DNA of 11,132 nucleotides from Methylovulum sp. (GCA_016919605.1 JACXTQ010000082.1:1-11132); one strand, 5' to 3'; positions 1 through 8,811 are shown, numbered from the stretch's first letter. The notes: generated by a model not told the origin, from the sequence alone. Made by a program: numbers and translations.

Positions 1-677
1 CTACCCCCGTAAAGGCCGTATTGGGTCGGGTCAAAGGCATACCACCGCCCGCCCACATAGGCCTCAAACCAAGCATGCAAGTCCATCGGTTGCAAATTAT
101 GCAAATAACCGACCACAATCCGCGCCGGGATGCTGATACTGCGGCATAAGGCGATGCCCAAATGCGCCAAGTCACGGCAAACGCCATAACCTCTTTGGTG
201 AATTTCGGTCGCGGACAGCGGAAAGTCGCTAGAACCTGGAACATAGCGTACATTTTGTCGTATCCAATCGGCAAGGCAATGGACTTGATCGTAACCTGGC
301 AAGGCATTGGCGGTCAGATCTCGGGCAAGCTCGCCAAAACGATCGGATTCGCAATAACGGCTGGGCAGCAAATAAGGCAAGACATCATTGGGCAGATATT
401 GGATTTCGACAAAATAAGCGCCATGGGCGGTATCTATGCCTTCATTGACAATGACTTCCGCCGAGGTGTAGATCAGAAAATCACCTTGCGGAGCCACCAG
501 CCGTTGACAAGAATTGCCGTAGCTGTCGGTGCTTTCAATCATCGCCACCGTGGGTTTGACTATATAAGTCTCGCGGACTAACCATTGCTGGATACCCCGG
601 AACGGGCGCAACATCAAAATCAGCGCCACCGCATCATCAATCTGGAAATGTAAGTTGCAAGTGACTAAAAGTTTCAT
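1..677 (-). CDS. Transglutaminase-like cysteine protease/transferase family protein (C-terminus cut by window edge)
   Basis: The 225 visible codons from ATG at 677 give a transglutaminase-core protein. The N-terminal ~110 residues form a beta-rich lead-in (start MKLLVTCNLHFQ), followed by the papain-like core. The catalytic Cys is about residue 167 in YGVCRDLAHLG, the His about 201 in MDLHAWFEAY, and the Asp about 216 in YAFDPTQYG, so the triad is intact. No signal peptide is visible, so it is probably cytoplasmic. It would cleave or transfer at amide or isopeptide bonds; the substrate is unknown. It follows the ParA-like gene by 32 bp on the same strand and looks like the last visible cistron of the cluster. 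An in-frame ATG six codons upstream (695) is possible, but the MKL start matches the beginning of related proteins as I recall them. The end of the gene lies left of base 1. Confidence 0.9.
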   Translation of the reverse strand, partial: MKLLVTCNLHFQIDDAVALILMLRPFRGIQQWLVRETYIVKPTVAMIESTDSYGNSCQRLVAPQGDFLIYTSAEVIVNEGIDTAHGAYFVEIQYLPNDVLPYLLPSRYCESDRFGELARDLTANALPGYDQVHCLADWIRQNVRYVPGSSDFPLSATEIHQRGYGVCRDLAHLGIALCRSISIPARIVVGYLHNLQPMDLHAWFEAYVGGRWYAFDPTQYGLYGG

Positions 678-709
678 GGCCGTCTTATCTGGCATAACCT
701 ATTGGCTTA

Positions 710-1405
710 TCAAACGCCCAACATATCAAGCTGGCTATACGCATGGTTTAGCCACATTTTTACCCGTTGTCTATCTAGCAGACCTAAGGCGTTAAGATTT
801 TCATAATCACGGTTGCGGGCCGCCCAGAAACTGGAATTGTTGCCGTCTATTTTAGTCATAATCGGGGTATACAGGCGCTTTAAGGTCATCACTTTAGCAC
901 CCATATCCAAGGCGCGGTCTTTGACCCCTGAAAATTCCAACAAACTAAAATCTTCTTCACGCAATTGATTTTGCACTAGCACATAATTCAATTTCACGCC
1001 GTAATGGTCGAGTAATTTACTCAGCAGTTCCACACAGTCTTTACCGGAATCCATCACGTTCCAATACACCAAAGAAACGCCCATTTCTTGCGCCAAATCC
1101 AAAACCCCGGCATCATCTATCCAGGTCGCCAGCGAATGATGAGTTTGTGCGGCCAAGTCAACCAGAATCCGCTGCTCCGGTTTGTCAACGGCGGTTTCCA
1201 TAACCACATCCAAGCTTTGGTAATCGTCAATAACGGTCGGCGACGCGTAATCGGCATAAAAACGCAGTAATGCCCCGTGGGAGCGGTCAGTATCAAAGCC
1301 AATGAAAGGGATATTGCTGTCAATCATGTATTGAGCCAACACTCTGGCAATCACAGACTTGCCAACCCCGCCTTTTTCCCCACCAATCAAGTGTATCGTA
1401 GTCAT
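710..1405 (-). CDS. ParA/MinD-like P-loop ATPase
   Basis: This is a 231-residue SIMIBI-class ATPase. A deviant Walker A (GGEKGGVGKS, residues 8-17) carries both the signature Lys11 and the P-loop Lys16. FDTDRSHGAL (about 37-46) corresponds to switch I/Walker A', and ILVDLAAQ (80-87) is the Walker B strand. Deviant Walker A ATPases usually dimerise on ATP and position cargo or regulate partners. It lacks an N-terminal helix-turn-helix and has no ParB partner here, so plasmid or chromosome partition is unlikely. The ATG at 1405 has a strong ribosome site, GGAGGA at 1414-1409, three bases upstream, suggesting good independent translation. It lies 78 bp after one transglutaminase gene and 32 bp before another, so it is probably co-transcribed with the amide-bond cluster. 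Its role there is unknown. It could be a cofactor-handling or localisation ATPase. Confidence 0.85.
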   Translation of the reverse strand: MTTIHLIGGEKGGVGKSVIARVLAQYMIDSNIPFIGFDTDRSHGALLRFYADYASPTVIDDYQSLDVVMETAVDKPEQRILVDLAAQTHHSLATWIDDAGVLDLAQEMGVSLVYWNVMDSGKDCVELLSKLLDHYGVKLNYVLVQNQLREEDFSLLEFSGVKDRALDMGAKVMTLKRLYTPIMTKIDGNNSSFWAARNRDYENLNALGLLDRQRVKMWLNHAYSQLDMLGV

Positions 1406-1420
1406 AAATCCTCCAATTAA

Positions 1421-1440
1421 GTTTAAAAACCGTTTAAAAA
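1421..1440. repeat. Two 9-bp direct repeats, 11-bp period, upstream of the ParA-like gene
   Basis: GTTTAAAAA occurs at 1421-1429 and again at 1432-1440, about one helical turn apart, just upstream of the ribosome site of the ParA-like gene. A short inverted repeat follows (TGCC-ATAAC-GGCA, 1441-1453). The spacing would suit two protein contacts on one DNA face, but A/T-rich repeats of this size also occur by chance. No promoter could be assigned with confidence. Confidence 0.3.
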
Positions 1441-1483
1441 TGCCATAACGGCAAGGTCTAGCGAAAAGCCATTCATCTTCTGC

Positions 1484-2398
1484 TTATGATACTGCGCTGT
1501 GCAAACGTAACACATCTACCGATACCGACAAGGAATGCTGCCCGCCACCAAAGGCAATGCCTTTTAGCGGGGTGACATCGGCATAATCCCGCCCCCAAGC
1601 CAAGGTGATATGCTGGTCATGCGGCATTTTGTTGTTGGTGGGGTCAAAATCCAACCAACCAATATCAGGGATATACACGGCAAACCAAGCATGGGATGCG
1701 TCCACGCCGACCAAACGCGGCTTGCCCAGTGCCGGTACGGTTTCCAGATAACCGCTGACATAACGGGCGGGAATCCCGAAGCTACGCAGGCATCCTATCG
1801 CTAGATGCGCAAAATCCTGACAAACCCCACGGCGTTGTGCCAGCACTTCTAACAGAGGGGTGGCGATGGTCGTAGAAGCCGGATCATAGGTAAAATCGCT
1901 GTAAATACGCTGCATCAAGTCGGTCACGACTTCCAACAACGGGCGATCAGCCTGAAAAGAAGGGCGGGCGTAATCCGCCAAATCCGGCGTGGCAGTAACC
2001 ATCGGCGAATCCAATATGTATTGCCTGGCTTCCAGTAAGGCCTGCGTCTGTTGCTTACTCAACTCTTGGCCGGACGATTCTTGAAAATAATCACGCACCT
2101 GTTGCCAAGTCGATTGCGGCAACAGTTCATGGCGTTGCCGCCCAGGAAACAGACTGACTTCGCTAATAGCTGTCACTACCAATTGCTTATGGGGCTGTTG
2201 GATAGCAAAATAAGCCAGACGGTTACCAAAATAATCGAGTAATTCCCGATAATCCTTAGGGGTGGGCTCAATCTCGAAATGGCTATGCCCGCAGTATTGC
2301 CGCCAAAAATTGCGCGGCTGTAAACGGGCTTGATTTTGGCATAAACCAACCGCTTGGCTGTAATTATAGGTAGTGGTATGGGTAATGCGGTATTTCAC
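1484..2398 (-). CDS. Transglutaminase family protein (stand-alone, GTG start)
   Basis: The protein has 304 residues. The N-terminal ~85 residues (start MKYRITHTTTYNYSQAV) match the bacterial transglutaminase N-terminal domain (PF08379 type), followed by a linker and the transglutaminase core (PF01841 type). The triad is complete: Cys about 193 in RRGVCQDFAHLAIG, His about 236 in ASHAWFAVYIP, Asp about 252 in LDFDPTNN. The tail includes the HITLAWGRDYADVTPLKG block usual in this family. Members are predicted peptidases or amide transferases; no substrate is known. The GTG start at 2398 overlaps the TGA stop of the preceding ATP-grasp gene as GTGA, and GAGGA at 2409-2405 sits six bases upstream inside that gene. 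Translation is therefore probably coupled, and the two proteins likely act in fixed ratio in one pathway. Length is normal for the family. Confidence 0.93.
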   Translation of the reverse strand: MKYRITHTTTYNYSQAVGLCQNQARLQPRNFWRQYCGHSHFEIEPTPKDYRELLDYFGNRLAYFAIQQPHKQLVVTAISEVSLFPGRQRHELLPQSTWQQVRDYFQESSGQELSKQQTQALLEARQYILDSPMVTATPDLADYARPSFQADRPLLEVVTDLMQRIYSDFTYDPASTTIATPLLEVLAQRRGVCQDFAHLAIGCLRSFGIPARYVSGYLETVPALGKPRLVGVDASHAWFAVYIPDIGWLDFDPTNNKMPHDQHITLAWGRDYADVTPLKGIAFGGGQHSLSVSVDVLRLHSAVS

Positions 2399-4986
2399 AG
2401 CTCGTCCTCAGGGATGGTGTTCGCGGTCATTAACTGAGATGTCTGGGAATGGCTGAAATACGCCCGTGCAATGGTATCGGCAACCCCCCACAAAAGCTTG
2501 GTGGTATCGGCAAGCAAACGCTCCAAATGCGGATAAATCCCTTCATCATCGTCAACTTTGAGCAAATCAACAACATTACCCAAACGCAAGTCAGTATAAG
2601 CCTTGATGATCAGACGTTCTTCTTCGCTAAGTTTGCGCTGACCACGTTCCCTAGGCAAAGCGCTGATATGCTCGGCCAACAAGCGCAATTGATAGGTGAC
2701 TGAGCGCGGATGGCTCTCATCCAATAACAGCAATTCCAGCACGGCGGATAATTCAATAAAAGAACGATAACGGCGTTGGTAAATAATTAGGCTGTCCGTA
2801 GAAAACAGCACGGCTTCCAGCACTTGATTTTGGACGGCAGCATCATAGCGTTGCACCAATGTCGCCCGTAACAGGGAGATCAAAGCTAAGGCGCGTTCCA
2901 AACGGCGACCGCTACCCAGCATCAACCATCCTGACTCACGGGTCATGGTTTCGCTGGTCAAACCGGAAAAAGCCACGACACCGGTGATTAGGTCATCTAA
3001 ATAACTTTGCAATTGCTCGATGACAATCTCACCGTTGACCACCCGTAAATTCCAACGGTACTGGATATTATCGACACTACGCCAAGTATCTTGGGACCAC
3101 AAGTCCCGAATATTATAGGCCGACTGTACAAAAGCGTGGATATTGGCCGCCAACGAGCCCGCCCGATGGCTGTCTTTGGCCAGCGACAACAATTCATTTT
3201 GCGGTTGCTCCAGACAATCGGGGTGGCTGCTGACAAACCCAGGATAAGTCATGGTCACATGCGTCAAGCTATGCAGTAAGGCGGCCAAGGCCGTGCTATC
3301 GACCGTATCTTTAAACTCCAGCATATCCTGATATTTCAGCAATACCGTGCGCAACAACCGCGCCACGGCTTCGGTGCGCTCCAAATAGCGCCCTACCCAA
3401 AACAGATGGTCGGCAGCACGGCTGGTCAGCGGTTCAGTGATGGCATCCAGCACTGGCACACGGTTAGGCGGTGTGCGTAGCAGCTGTGGCTTGGGCGGGC
3501 CAGGGTTGGTCGCTTCAGAAGCCAGCACCCAAGTGTCTTTGCTGATACCACCGGCTTGGTTAGAAACGGCGACATCATCTTTGTCCTGGGCGACACGGGT
3601 CAAGCCACCGGGCATGACCAAATAACCATCGCCATTAGCGACCACAAAACTGCGCAACACTGCCGTACGCGGCTGGATACGGTGGCTAATAAAGGCCGGA
3701 ACGGTGGCGGGGCTAACTTGCTCCTGACCCACATACAAATGCGGTTTGGCTATAATCGCCGCTTTTAACGCCTCTTTCTGCGCGGCACTTAAGCTATTGC
3801 CTGCCAAAAAACCATTGTCTTGCCGCCGGTTGATTTGTTTGATATCCAGCTTGTCAAGATTTTGTAGGACAAAATCACGCTCACGGGGCTGTCCGCACCA
3901 CCAAGTCGCCACCGATGGCAAAATCAGCTCTTCAGATAAGAAATACCGCGCCAATTTCGGCAAAAAAGCCAACAAGCCAGGGTTTTCCAAGACGCTACTG
4001 CCCAAGGGATTGGCAATCGCCACGTTGCCGCGCCGTACCGCTTCTAATAAGCCGGTCACGCCTAAACGCGAATCAATCCGCAATTCTAAAGGGTCACAAA
4101 AAGAATCGTCAACGCGACGTAAAATCACATCGACATGCTGTAAACCTTCCAATGATTTTAGCCAGACATGCCCATCACGCACGGTCAAATCATCACCCTG
4201 CACCAACGTATAGCCCAAATAAGACGCTAAGTAGGCATGTTCAAAATAAGTTTCGTTAAACGGCCCTGGGGTCAACACCACCACCCGTGGATTATCCTTA
4301 TTGTGCAGGGCAATATTGGCCAGACCCTTTCCTAAGCCTTTAAAAAAAGAAGATAAACGATGAACTTGGATGTCACGCAGAATATCCGGCAACACCCGCG
4401 TCATCACCGTGCGGTTTTCCAAAGCGTAACCGGAGCCTGAAGGGGCTTGGGTCCGATCATCCAGCACCCAAAACCGTCCCTTGTCACCACGCACTAAATT
4501 GGCCGAATACAGTGTCAAGTCGATAGGCTGGTTTTGTAAAGTGCCACGACAAGGATGCAAAAAGCCCTGATGGGCGAAAATTAGCTCGGCAGGCAACAGG
4601 CCTTTTTTTAGCAAGGCCTGTTCGCCGTAAATATCTTTAAGGATAAAATCCAGCAACATCGCCCGCTGTTTGAGGCCTGCATCAATAACTGCCCATTCTT
4701 CGTTACTGATCAATAACGGGATGGGGTCTAGTCGCCATGGACGAGTCAGTTTTTGGGTATCGCCATAAACATTATAAGTGACACCATTTTCCCTTAACAA
4801 ACGCTGGGCTTCACGGCGACGGCGCTCGATCTCCTCACTCCCCATCGTTTCTAGGGCATTAATAAAATCCTGCCAATAAGGCAAGACTTTATGCTCAGTG
4901 GCCACCATTTCATCATAAACACCTAACCGTGTTTCGTAAAACTGTACACCGATATCGTTGGCGAGTTCAATGGGGCTACTATGCAC
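2395..4986 (-). CDS. Circularly permuted ATP-grasp fused to Alpha-E domain
   Basis: An 863-residue fusion. Residues ~20-510 are the circularly permuted type 2 ATP-grasp domain (PF14403 type). Landmarks are LRENGVTYNVYGD (64-76), LDDRTQAPSGSGYALENR (175-192), TPGPFNETYFEHAYLASYLG (239-258) and ILRRVDDSFCDPLELR (288-303). Residues ~520-840 are the all-helical Alpha-E domain (PF04168 type), opening with LTSRAADHLFWVGRYLERTE. In many genomes the two halves are separate genes; here they are one polypeptide. ATP-grasp enzymes activate a carboxylate as acyl phosphate for attack by an amine, so a peptide- or amide-ligase role is predicted, not proven. The GTG start at 4986 is used because an AAAGG lies eight bases upstream and the frame has no better upstream codon; Met27 is a weaker alternative. 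It is coupled to the downstream transglutaminase by the GTGA overlap. Confidence 0.93.
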   Translation of the reverse strand: MHSSPIELANDIGVQFYETRLGVYDEMVATEHKVLPYWQDFINALETMGSEEIERRRREAQRLLRENGVTYNVYGDTQKLTRPWRLDPIPLLISNEEWAVIDAGLKQRAMLLDFILKDIYGEQALLKKGLLPAELIFAHQGFLHPCRGTLQNQPIDLTLYSANLVRGDKGRFWVLDDRTQAPSGSGYALENRTVMTRVLPDILRDIQVHRLSSFFKGLGKGLANIALHNKDNPRVVVLTPGPFNETYFEHAYLASYLGYTLVQGDDLTVRDGHVWLKSLEGLQHVDVILRRVDDSFCDPLELRIDSRLGVTGLLEAVRRGNVAIANPLGSSVLENPGLLAFLPKLARYFLSEELILPSVATWWCGQPRERDFVLQNLDKLDIKQINRRQDNGFLAGNSLSAAQKEALKAAIIAKPHLYVGQEQVSPATVPAFISHRIQPRTAVLRSFVVANGDGYLVMPGGLTRVAQDKDDVAVSNQAGGISKDTWVLASEATNPGPPKPQLLRTPPNRVPVLDAITEPLTSRAADHLFWVGRYLERTEAVARLLRTVLLKYQDMLEFKDTVDSTALAALLHSLTHVTMTYPGFVSSHPDCLEQPQNELLSLAKDSHRAGSLAANIHAFVQSAYNIRDLWSQDTWRSVDNIQYRWNLRVVNGEIVIEQLQSYLDDLITGVVAFSGLTSETMTRESGWLMLGSGRRLERALALISLLRATLVQRYDAAVQNQVLEAVLFSTDSLIIYQRRYRSFIELSAVLELLLLDESHPRSVTYQLRLLAEHISALPRERGQRKLSEEERLIIKAYTDLRLGNVVDLLKVDDDEGIYPHLERLLADTTKLLWGVADTIARAYFSHSQTSQLMTANTIPEDEL

Positions 4987-5016
4987 TCATCAGGCCTTTG
5001 GGTTGGTTTATGGTTA

Positions 5017-5058
5017 GGCTGGCGCAAAGGCAAACAAATGTTCAGCCCTGCGCCAGCC
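5017..5058 (-). repeat. Perfect 10-bp inverted repeat between the first two cluster genes
   Basis: GGCTGGCGCA (5017-5026) and TGCGCCAGCC (5049-5058) are exact reverse complements around a 22-base loop, in the 99-bp gap between the DUF2126 gene and the ATP-grasp gene. No T-run follows on either strand, so it is not a standard intrinsic terminator. As RNA it would form a stable GC-rich stem after the first cistron. It could protect the upstream 3' end, mark a processing site, or tune the ratio of the two products. Confidence 0.6.
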
Positions 5059-5085
5059 ATCTTCTTAGCGTGTTTTATAACGTTT

Positions 5086-8000
5086 TTACCGTCCGCGCAA
5101 ACGTAAATCCAAGGTAAATGGATATTCTGGATTTAGCTCCTCTGGAGGCGGAGCCATTGGCCTAGGTGGTGCGTCGCTGATACTAAAATTATTGTTGAAC
5201 AGTTTTTCCGACGCTTCCTCATGGGAACCTGACAACGGCGGACGGATGACTACCCCAGGCGTATGCCCATAATCCCAAAAACGGGTGATACGCCGTGCTT
5301 CCGCCTCAAAACTGTTGACCGGAAACGAATCATAGCTACGTCCACCCGGATGCGCAACATGGTAAGTGCAGCCGCCTATGGCGTGGCCATTCCAAGTATC
5401 GATAACATCAAACACTAAAGGGACATGCGGGGCAATGGTCGGATGTAAAGCTGATGGCGGTTGCCAAGCCCGGTAACGGACACCGGCGGTATATTCGCCC
5501 TTACGTCCGGTGCTGCGCATCGGCAAACGCCGTCCGTTACAGGCGAGTACATAACGCCCTTGGGTAAAGCCCGTCACTTTCACCTGCAAGCGCTCAACCG
5601 AAGAATCGACATAACGGGCAGTGCCGGTACTGCTGACTTCTTCGCCCAGTACATGCCAAGGCTCGATGGCAAAACGCAATTCCAGTTCCATATCATCGAC
5701 TTTAGCCGTGCCATAACGGGGAAAGCGGAATTCAAAAAACGGATCTAGCCACTCTAACTCAAACCCGTAACCCGCCCGTTGCAAATCCTTGACCACATGC
5801 CTTAAATCTTCGCGCACATAATGTGGCAACATGAAACGGTCATGTAATTCCGTTCCCCAACGTACCAGCTCATGTTTATACGGATTACGCCAAAACCAAG
5901 CGATCAACGAGCGCAACAACACCATCTGCACCAGCGACATCCGGGCATGGGGCGGCATTTCAAAAGCCCGCAATTCCAAAATGCCCAAACGTCCGGTTGA
6001 ACTGTCGGGCGAATACAGCTTATCAATACAAAATTCCGAACGATGGGTATTGCCGGTGATGTCCGTCAATAAATGCCTCAGCAACCTGTCCACCAACCAC
6101 GGCGCCGGAACTTCACCTTCAGGCATTTGTTGGAATGCAATTTCCAATTCATACAGCTTCTCATCCCTGCCCTCATCGACACGCGGGGCTTGGCTGGTAG
6201 GGCCGATAAACATGCCGGAAAACAAATACGATAAGCCAGGATGGTGTTGCCAATAGGTCACTAAACTGCGCAACAAATCGGGGCGACGCAATAAGGGGCT
6301 ATCGGTCGGCGTTTCCGCCCCCATAGTGATATGGTTGCCACCACCGGTTCCGGTATGTCGGCCATCCAACATAAATTTTTCCGTACCCAAACGCACTTGG
6401 AACGCTTGTTCATATAAGATCGTAGTCTTATCAACCAATTCTCGCCAGCTTTTTGACGGATGGATATTGACTTCAATAACCCCTGGGTCAGGCGTGACCA
6501 TCAGCCGTTCAATACGGTAGTCACGCGGTGGCTCATAACCTTCGAGCACCACTGGTAAACCTAATTTCTCGGCGGTCGCCTCAATCGCGGCAATCAAATC
6601 CAAATAGTGTTCCAGCAACGATAACGGCGGCATGAAAATATACAGATGGCCATCGCGCGGCTCTATGCAAAGAGCCGTGTGCGGCACTTCGACATGCACG
6701 GTAGGTACGTCACCGACTTCTTGATCGACAATTTCAGGGTGCTCTTTAGGTTTTTCTTCAAAACAGCTATAACGCCGCGCCACCTCGCCATAGTAATCAC
6801 CCAGCTCTGGCAAATCACCAAACAGGCTTTGCGGCTCATGATGGTCGCGCTTATCAGGGGCGACCCAAGGTAGACTATTAAGCGGCATCCGCATACCCAT
6901 AGGCGAATTGCCCGGAATCAGGAACATATTGCCGCGCCGAAAATCCCACGGCCCACTTTGCCAAGTTTGTGCATACCAATTCCATTTTAGCGGCAAAGCA
7001 AAACCTACCGGTATCCCCAAATCCGCATCCAAGACCTTGGTGATGGTTTTACGCTCAATCGAGTCTTTTAAATCATATTTGAGCGGGTTGACATTTTGTG
7101 GCAAATTACCTTCTTGCCACAAATAATAAAAATTGTCTTCAAACGCCGCACTAATATAACCGGATTTTACACCTAAATGCCGACTGACTTGCAGGGCAAA
7201 CTGCTCGGCATGTTTGGCGGTGTGTTTATAATCTTTATTGATATCGGCAAGCAAATCAGGATTGCGCCAAAAGGGCACACCATCCTTACGCCAGAAAATC
7301 CCGTATTGCCAACGCGGTATCGGTTCGCCCGGATACCATTTGCCCTGCCCATAATGCAACAACGCGCCTTTAGCGAAAACATCGCGCAACCGCTTGGTCA
7401 ATTCTTGTGCGCGTTCTCGCTTATGCGCACCATCAGCGAGCGTGTTCCATTCGCCGCCCTCCATATCATCTACCGATACAAAGGTCGGCTCGCCACCCAT
7501 AGTCAACTTGACATCGTCATCAAGAAATTGCCGGTCAACTTGTTCGCCTAGCGCGTCAATATAAAACCATTGCTCATCGGTATAAGGCTTGGTGACACGC
7601 GGGTCTTCGTAAAGGCGATCCACCGAGTTGCTAAACTCAAATTCCACTTCGCACTTATCAGTCGCACCTGTTACGGGCGCAGCACTGGCCGGATGGGGGG
7701 TACAGGCTAGTGGAATATGCCCCTCACCCGCCAACAGGCCGGACGTTGGATCAAGGCCTATCCAGCCTGCCCCTGGCACATAAACTTCCGTCCAGGCATG
7801 CAAGTCGGTGAAATCCTCTTCAGGGCCGGACGGGCCATCCAAAGATTTAATGTCGGCGGTCAGTTGAATCAGATAGCCGGAGACAAACCGTGCCGCCAAA
7901 CCCAAATGCCGTAATATTTGCACCAACAACCACGCCGAATCACGGCAAGAACCACTGCGTTTGGTCAACGACTCCTCGCAGGTTTGGATACCTACCTCCA

Positions 8001-8484
8001 TACGGATATTATAACTGAGGTCACCGTACAGCTTACGATTGACATCAACCAAAAAATCGTTGATGTTACGCGGTGTCAAATCAAAATCTTCCAGCCACTG
8101 GTTCAACAATGGGCCGTCTTCAGTGATTTCAAGATACGGTTGCAGTTCTTTAAGCAACTGCTCCTCATACTTAAACGGAAATTTTTCCGCATACTCCTCA
8201 ACGAAAAAATCAAAAGGGTTAATAACCGTCATATCAGCAACGACTTCCACCTCAACACTGAGATATCGGCATTTGTCAGGAAACACCACCCGTGCCAAAA
8301 TATTGCCGAACGGGTCTTGTTGCCAATTGATAAAATGCTCTTTAGGCTCGATATTCAGGCTATAACCTATAATCGGTGTCCGGCTATGTACCGCAGGACG
8401 CAAGCGAAACACATGCGGCGACAAAGATACGGCCCGATCAAAGCAGTATTTGGTTTTGTGACTGATGGCCACTCGAATTGTCAT
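5086..8484 (-). CDS. Transglutaminase-DUF2126 (putative GS-like amidoligase) fusion protein
   Basis: An 1132-residue protein. Residues 1-95 are the bacterial transglutaminase N-terminal domain. Residues ~130-260 are the core, with Cys180 (RSGSCRDSAW), His229 (TDLHAWTEVY) and Asp245 (IGLDPTSG). Residues ~290-1110 are the DUF2126 region (PF09899 type), described as a putative amidoligase. Visible conserved motifs there are MGGEPTFVSVDD (329-340), VIEVNIHPSKSW (669-680), HTGTGGGNHITMGA (710-723) and LELRAFEMPPHARMS (836-850). These resemble the acid and His/Gly metal-nucleotide motifs of glutamine synthetase/GCS-type ligases, so both amide-forming and amide-breaking activities may sit in one chain; that is inference. 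The ATG at 8484 is chosen over a TTG at 8523 because AGGAAG lies six bases upstream and the protein then begins MTIRVAISHKT, like relatives. The tail is proline-rich. It is the first gene of the cluster. Confidence 0.93.
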   Translation of the reverse strand: MTIRVAISHKTKYCFDRAVSLSPHVFRLRPAVHSRTPIIGYSLNIEPKEHFINWQQDPFGNILARVVFPDKCRYLSVEVEVVADMTVINPFDFFVEEYAEKFPFKYEEQLLKELQPYLEITEDGPLLNQWLEDFDLTPRNINDFLVDVNRKLYGDLSYNIRMEVGIQTCEESLTKRSGSCRDSAWLLVQILRHLGLAARFVSGYLIQLTADIKSLDGPSGPEEDFTDLHAWTEVYVPGAGWIGLDPTSGLLAGEGHIPLACTPHPASAAPVTGATDKCEVEFEFSNSVDRLYEDPRVTKPYTDEQWFYIDALGEQVDRQFLDDDVKLTMGGEPTFVSVDDMEGGEWNTLADGAHKRERAQELTKRLRDVFAKGALLHYGQGKWYPGEPIPRWQYGIFWRKDGVPFWRNPDLLADINKDYKHTAKHAEQFALQVSRHLGVKSGYISAAFEDNFYYLWQEGNLPQNVNPLKYDLKDSIERKTITKVLDADLGIPVGFALPLKWNWYAQTWQSGPWDFRRGNMFLIPGNSPMGMRMPLNSLPWVAPDKRDHHEPQSLFGDLPELGDYYGEVARRYSCFEEKPKEHPEIVDQEVGDVPTVHVEVPHTALCIEPRDGHLYIFMPPLSLLEHYLDLIAAIEATAEKLGLPVVLEGYEPPRDYRIERLMVTPDPGVIEVNIHPSKSWRELVDKTTILYEQAFQVRLGTEKFMLDGRHTGTGGGNHITMGAETPTDSPLLRRPDLLRSLVTYWQHHPGLSYLFSGMFIGPTSQAPRVDEGRDEKLYELEIAFQQMPEGEVPAPWLVDRLLRHLLTDITGNTHRSEFCIDKLYSPDSSTGRLGILELRAFEMPPHARMSLVQMVLLRSLIAWFWRNPYKHELVRWGTELHDRFMLPHYVREDLRHVVKDLQRAGYGFELEWLDPFFEFRFPRYGTAKVDDMELELRFAIEPWHVLGEEVSSTGTARYVDSSVERLQVKVTGFTQGRYVLACNGRRLPMRSTGRKGEYTAGVRYRAWQPPSALHPTIAPHVPLVFDVIDTWNGHAIGGCTYHVAHPGGRSYDSFPVNSFEAEARRITRFWDYGHTPGVVIRPPLSGSHEEASEKLFNNNFSISDAPPRPMAPPPEELNPEYPFTLDLRLRGR

Positions 8485-8490
8485 GATGAT

Positions 8491-8496
8491 TCTTCC
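8491..8496 (-). promoter_or_regulatory. Ribosome binding site that decides the DUF2126 start
   Basis: AGGAAG on the minus strand lies six bases upstream of ATG at 8484. No comparable site precedes the TTG at 8523, which would add 13 residues unlike the family start. This supports the shorter, 1132-residue product. Confidence 0.75.
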
Positions 8497-8811
8497 TATT
8501 GCCTGTATTGGGGTGGTAATCAAAAAGTAGGGGTTATTAAGGCCTGCCGCCTAACCCTGCACGGCTTTGCACTTGAGAACACCCTTTAAAGAAGCCGATA
8601 ACGGTGTTGTTGGTAAATCCACAGCAGTGCGGTCACTTTATACGTCAATCTTTAAGCAAACGCTATACCAGAATACTGATATAGCCATAATTTATAAACC
8701 CTACCAAACCGTTATTTTCTATAGATGAAGGCGATAACAGACAAAAACTGTTGTTTTGCCATCTCCCCTTCACCCAACAAACCAATTGCAGTCATTTTAA
8801 TGCCAGCATTT

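Noticed and set aside
162..581. A 139-codon plus-strand ORF at the left edge
   Set aside because: It overlaps the minus-strand transglutaminase, which has a full catalytic triad; the plus-strand frame has no family features.
3746..4213. A 155-codon plus-strand ORF
   Set aside because: It lies wholly opposite the ATP-grasp domain and encodes a Lys/Ser/Arg-rich, low-quality product, as expected of a shadow frame.
4979..4990. Mini-ORF ATG-AGT-GCA-TAG overlapping the GTG start of the ATP-grasp gene
   Set aside because: Only three codons long; the overlap is probably accidental, although it could in principle influence initiation.
8485..8523. N-terminal extension of the DUF2126 protein from TTG at 8523
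   Set aside because: It has a rare start codon and no ribosome site, and the 13 added residues do not fit the family, whereas ATG at 8484 has AGGAAG at good spacing.
7918..8589. A 223-codon plus-strand ORF
   Set aside because: It is antisense to the highly conserved N-terminal transglutaminase part of the DUF2126 gene, and its product has no recognisable fold or motif.
8733..8760. AACAG...CTGTT inverted repeat considered as a LexA box or terminator
   Set aside because: The spacing does not fit the CTGT-N8-ACAG SOS box, the stem is only five bases, and there is no fitting T-run.
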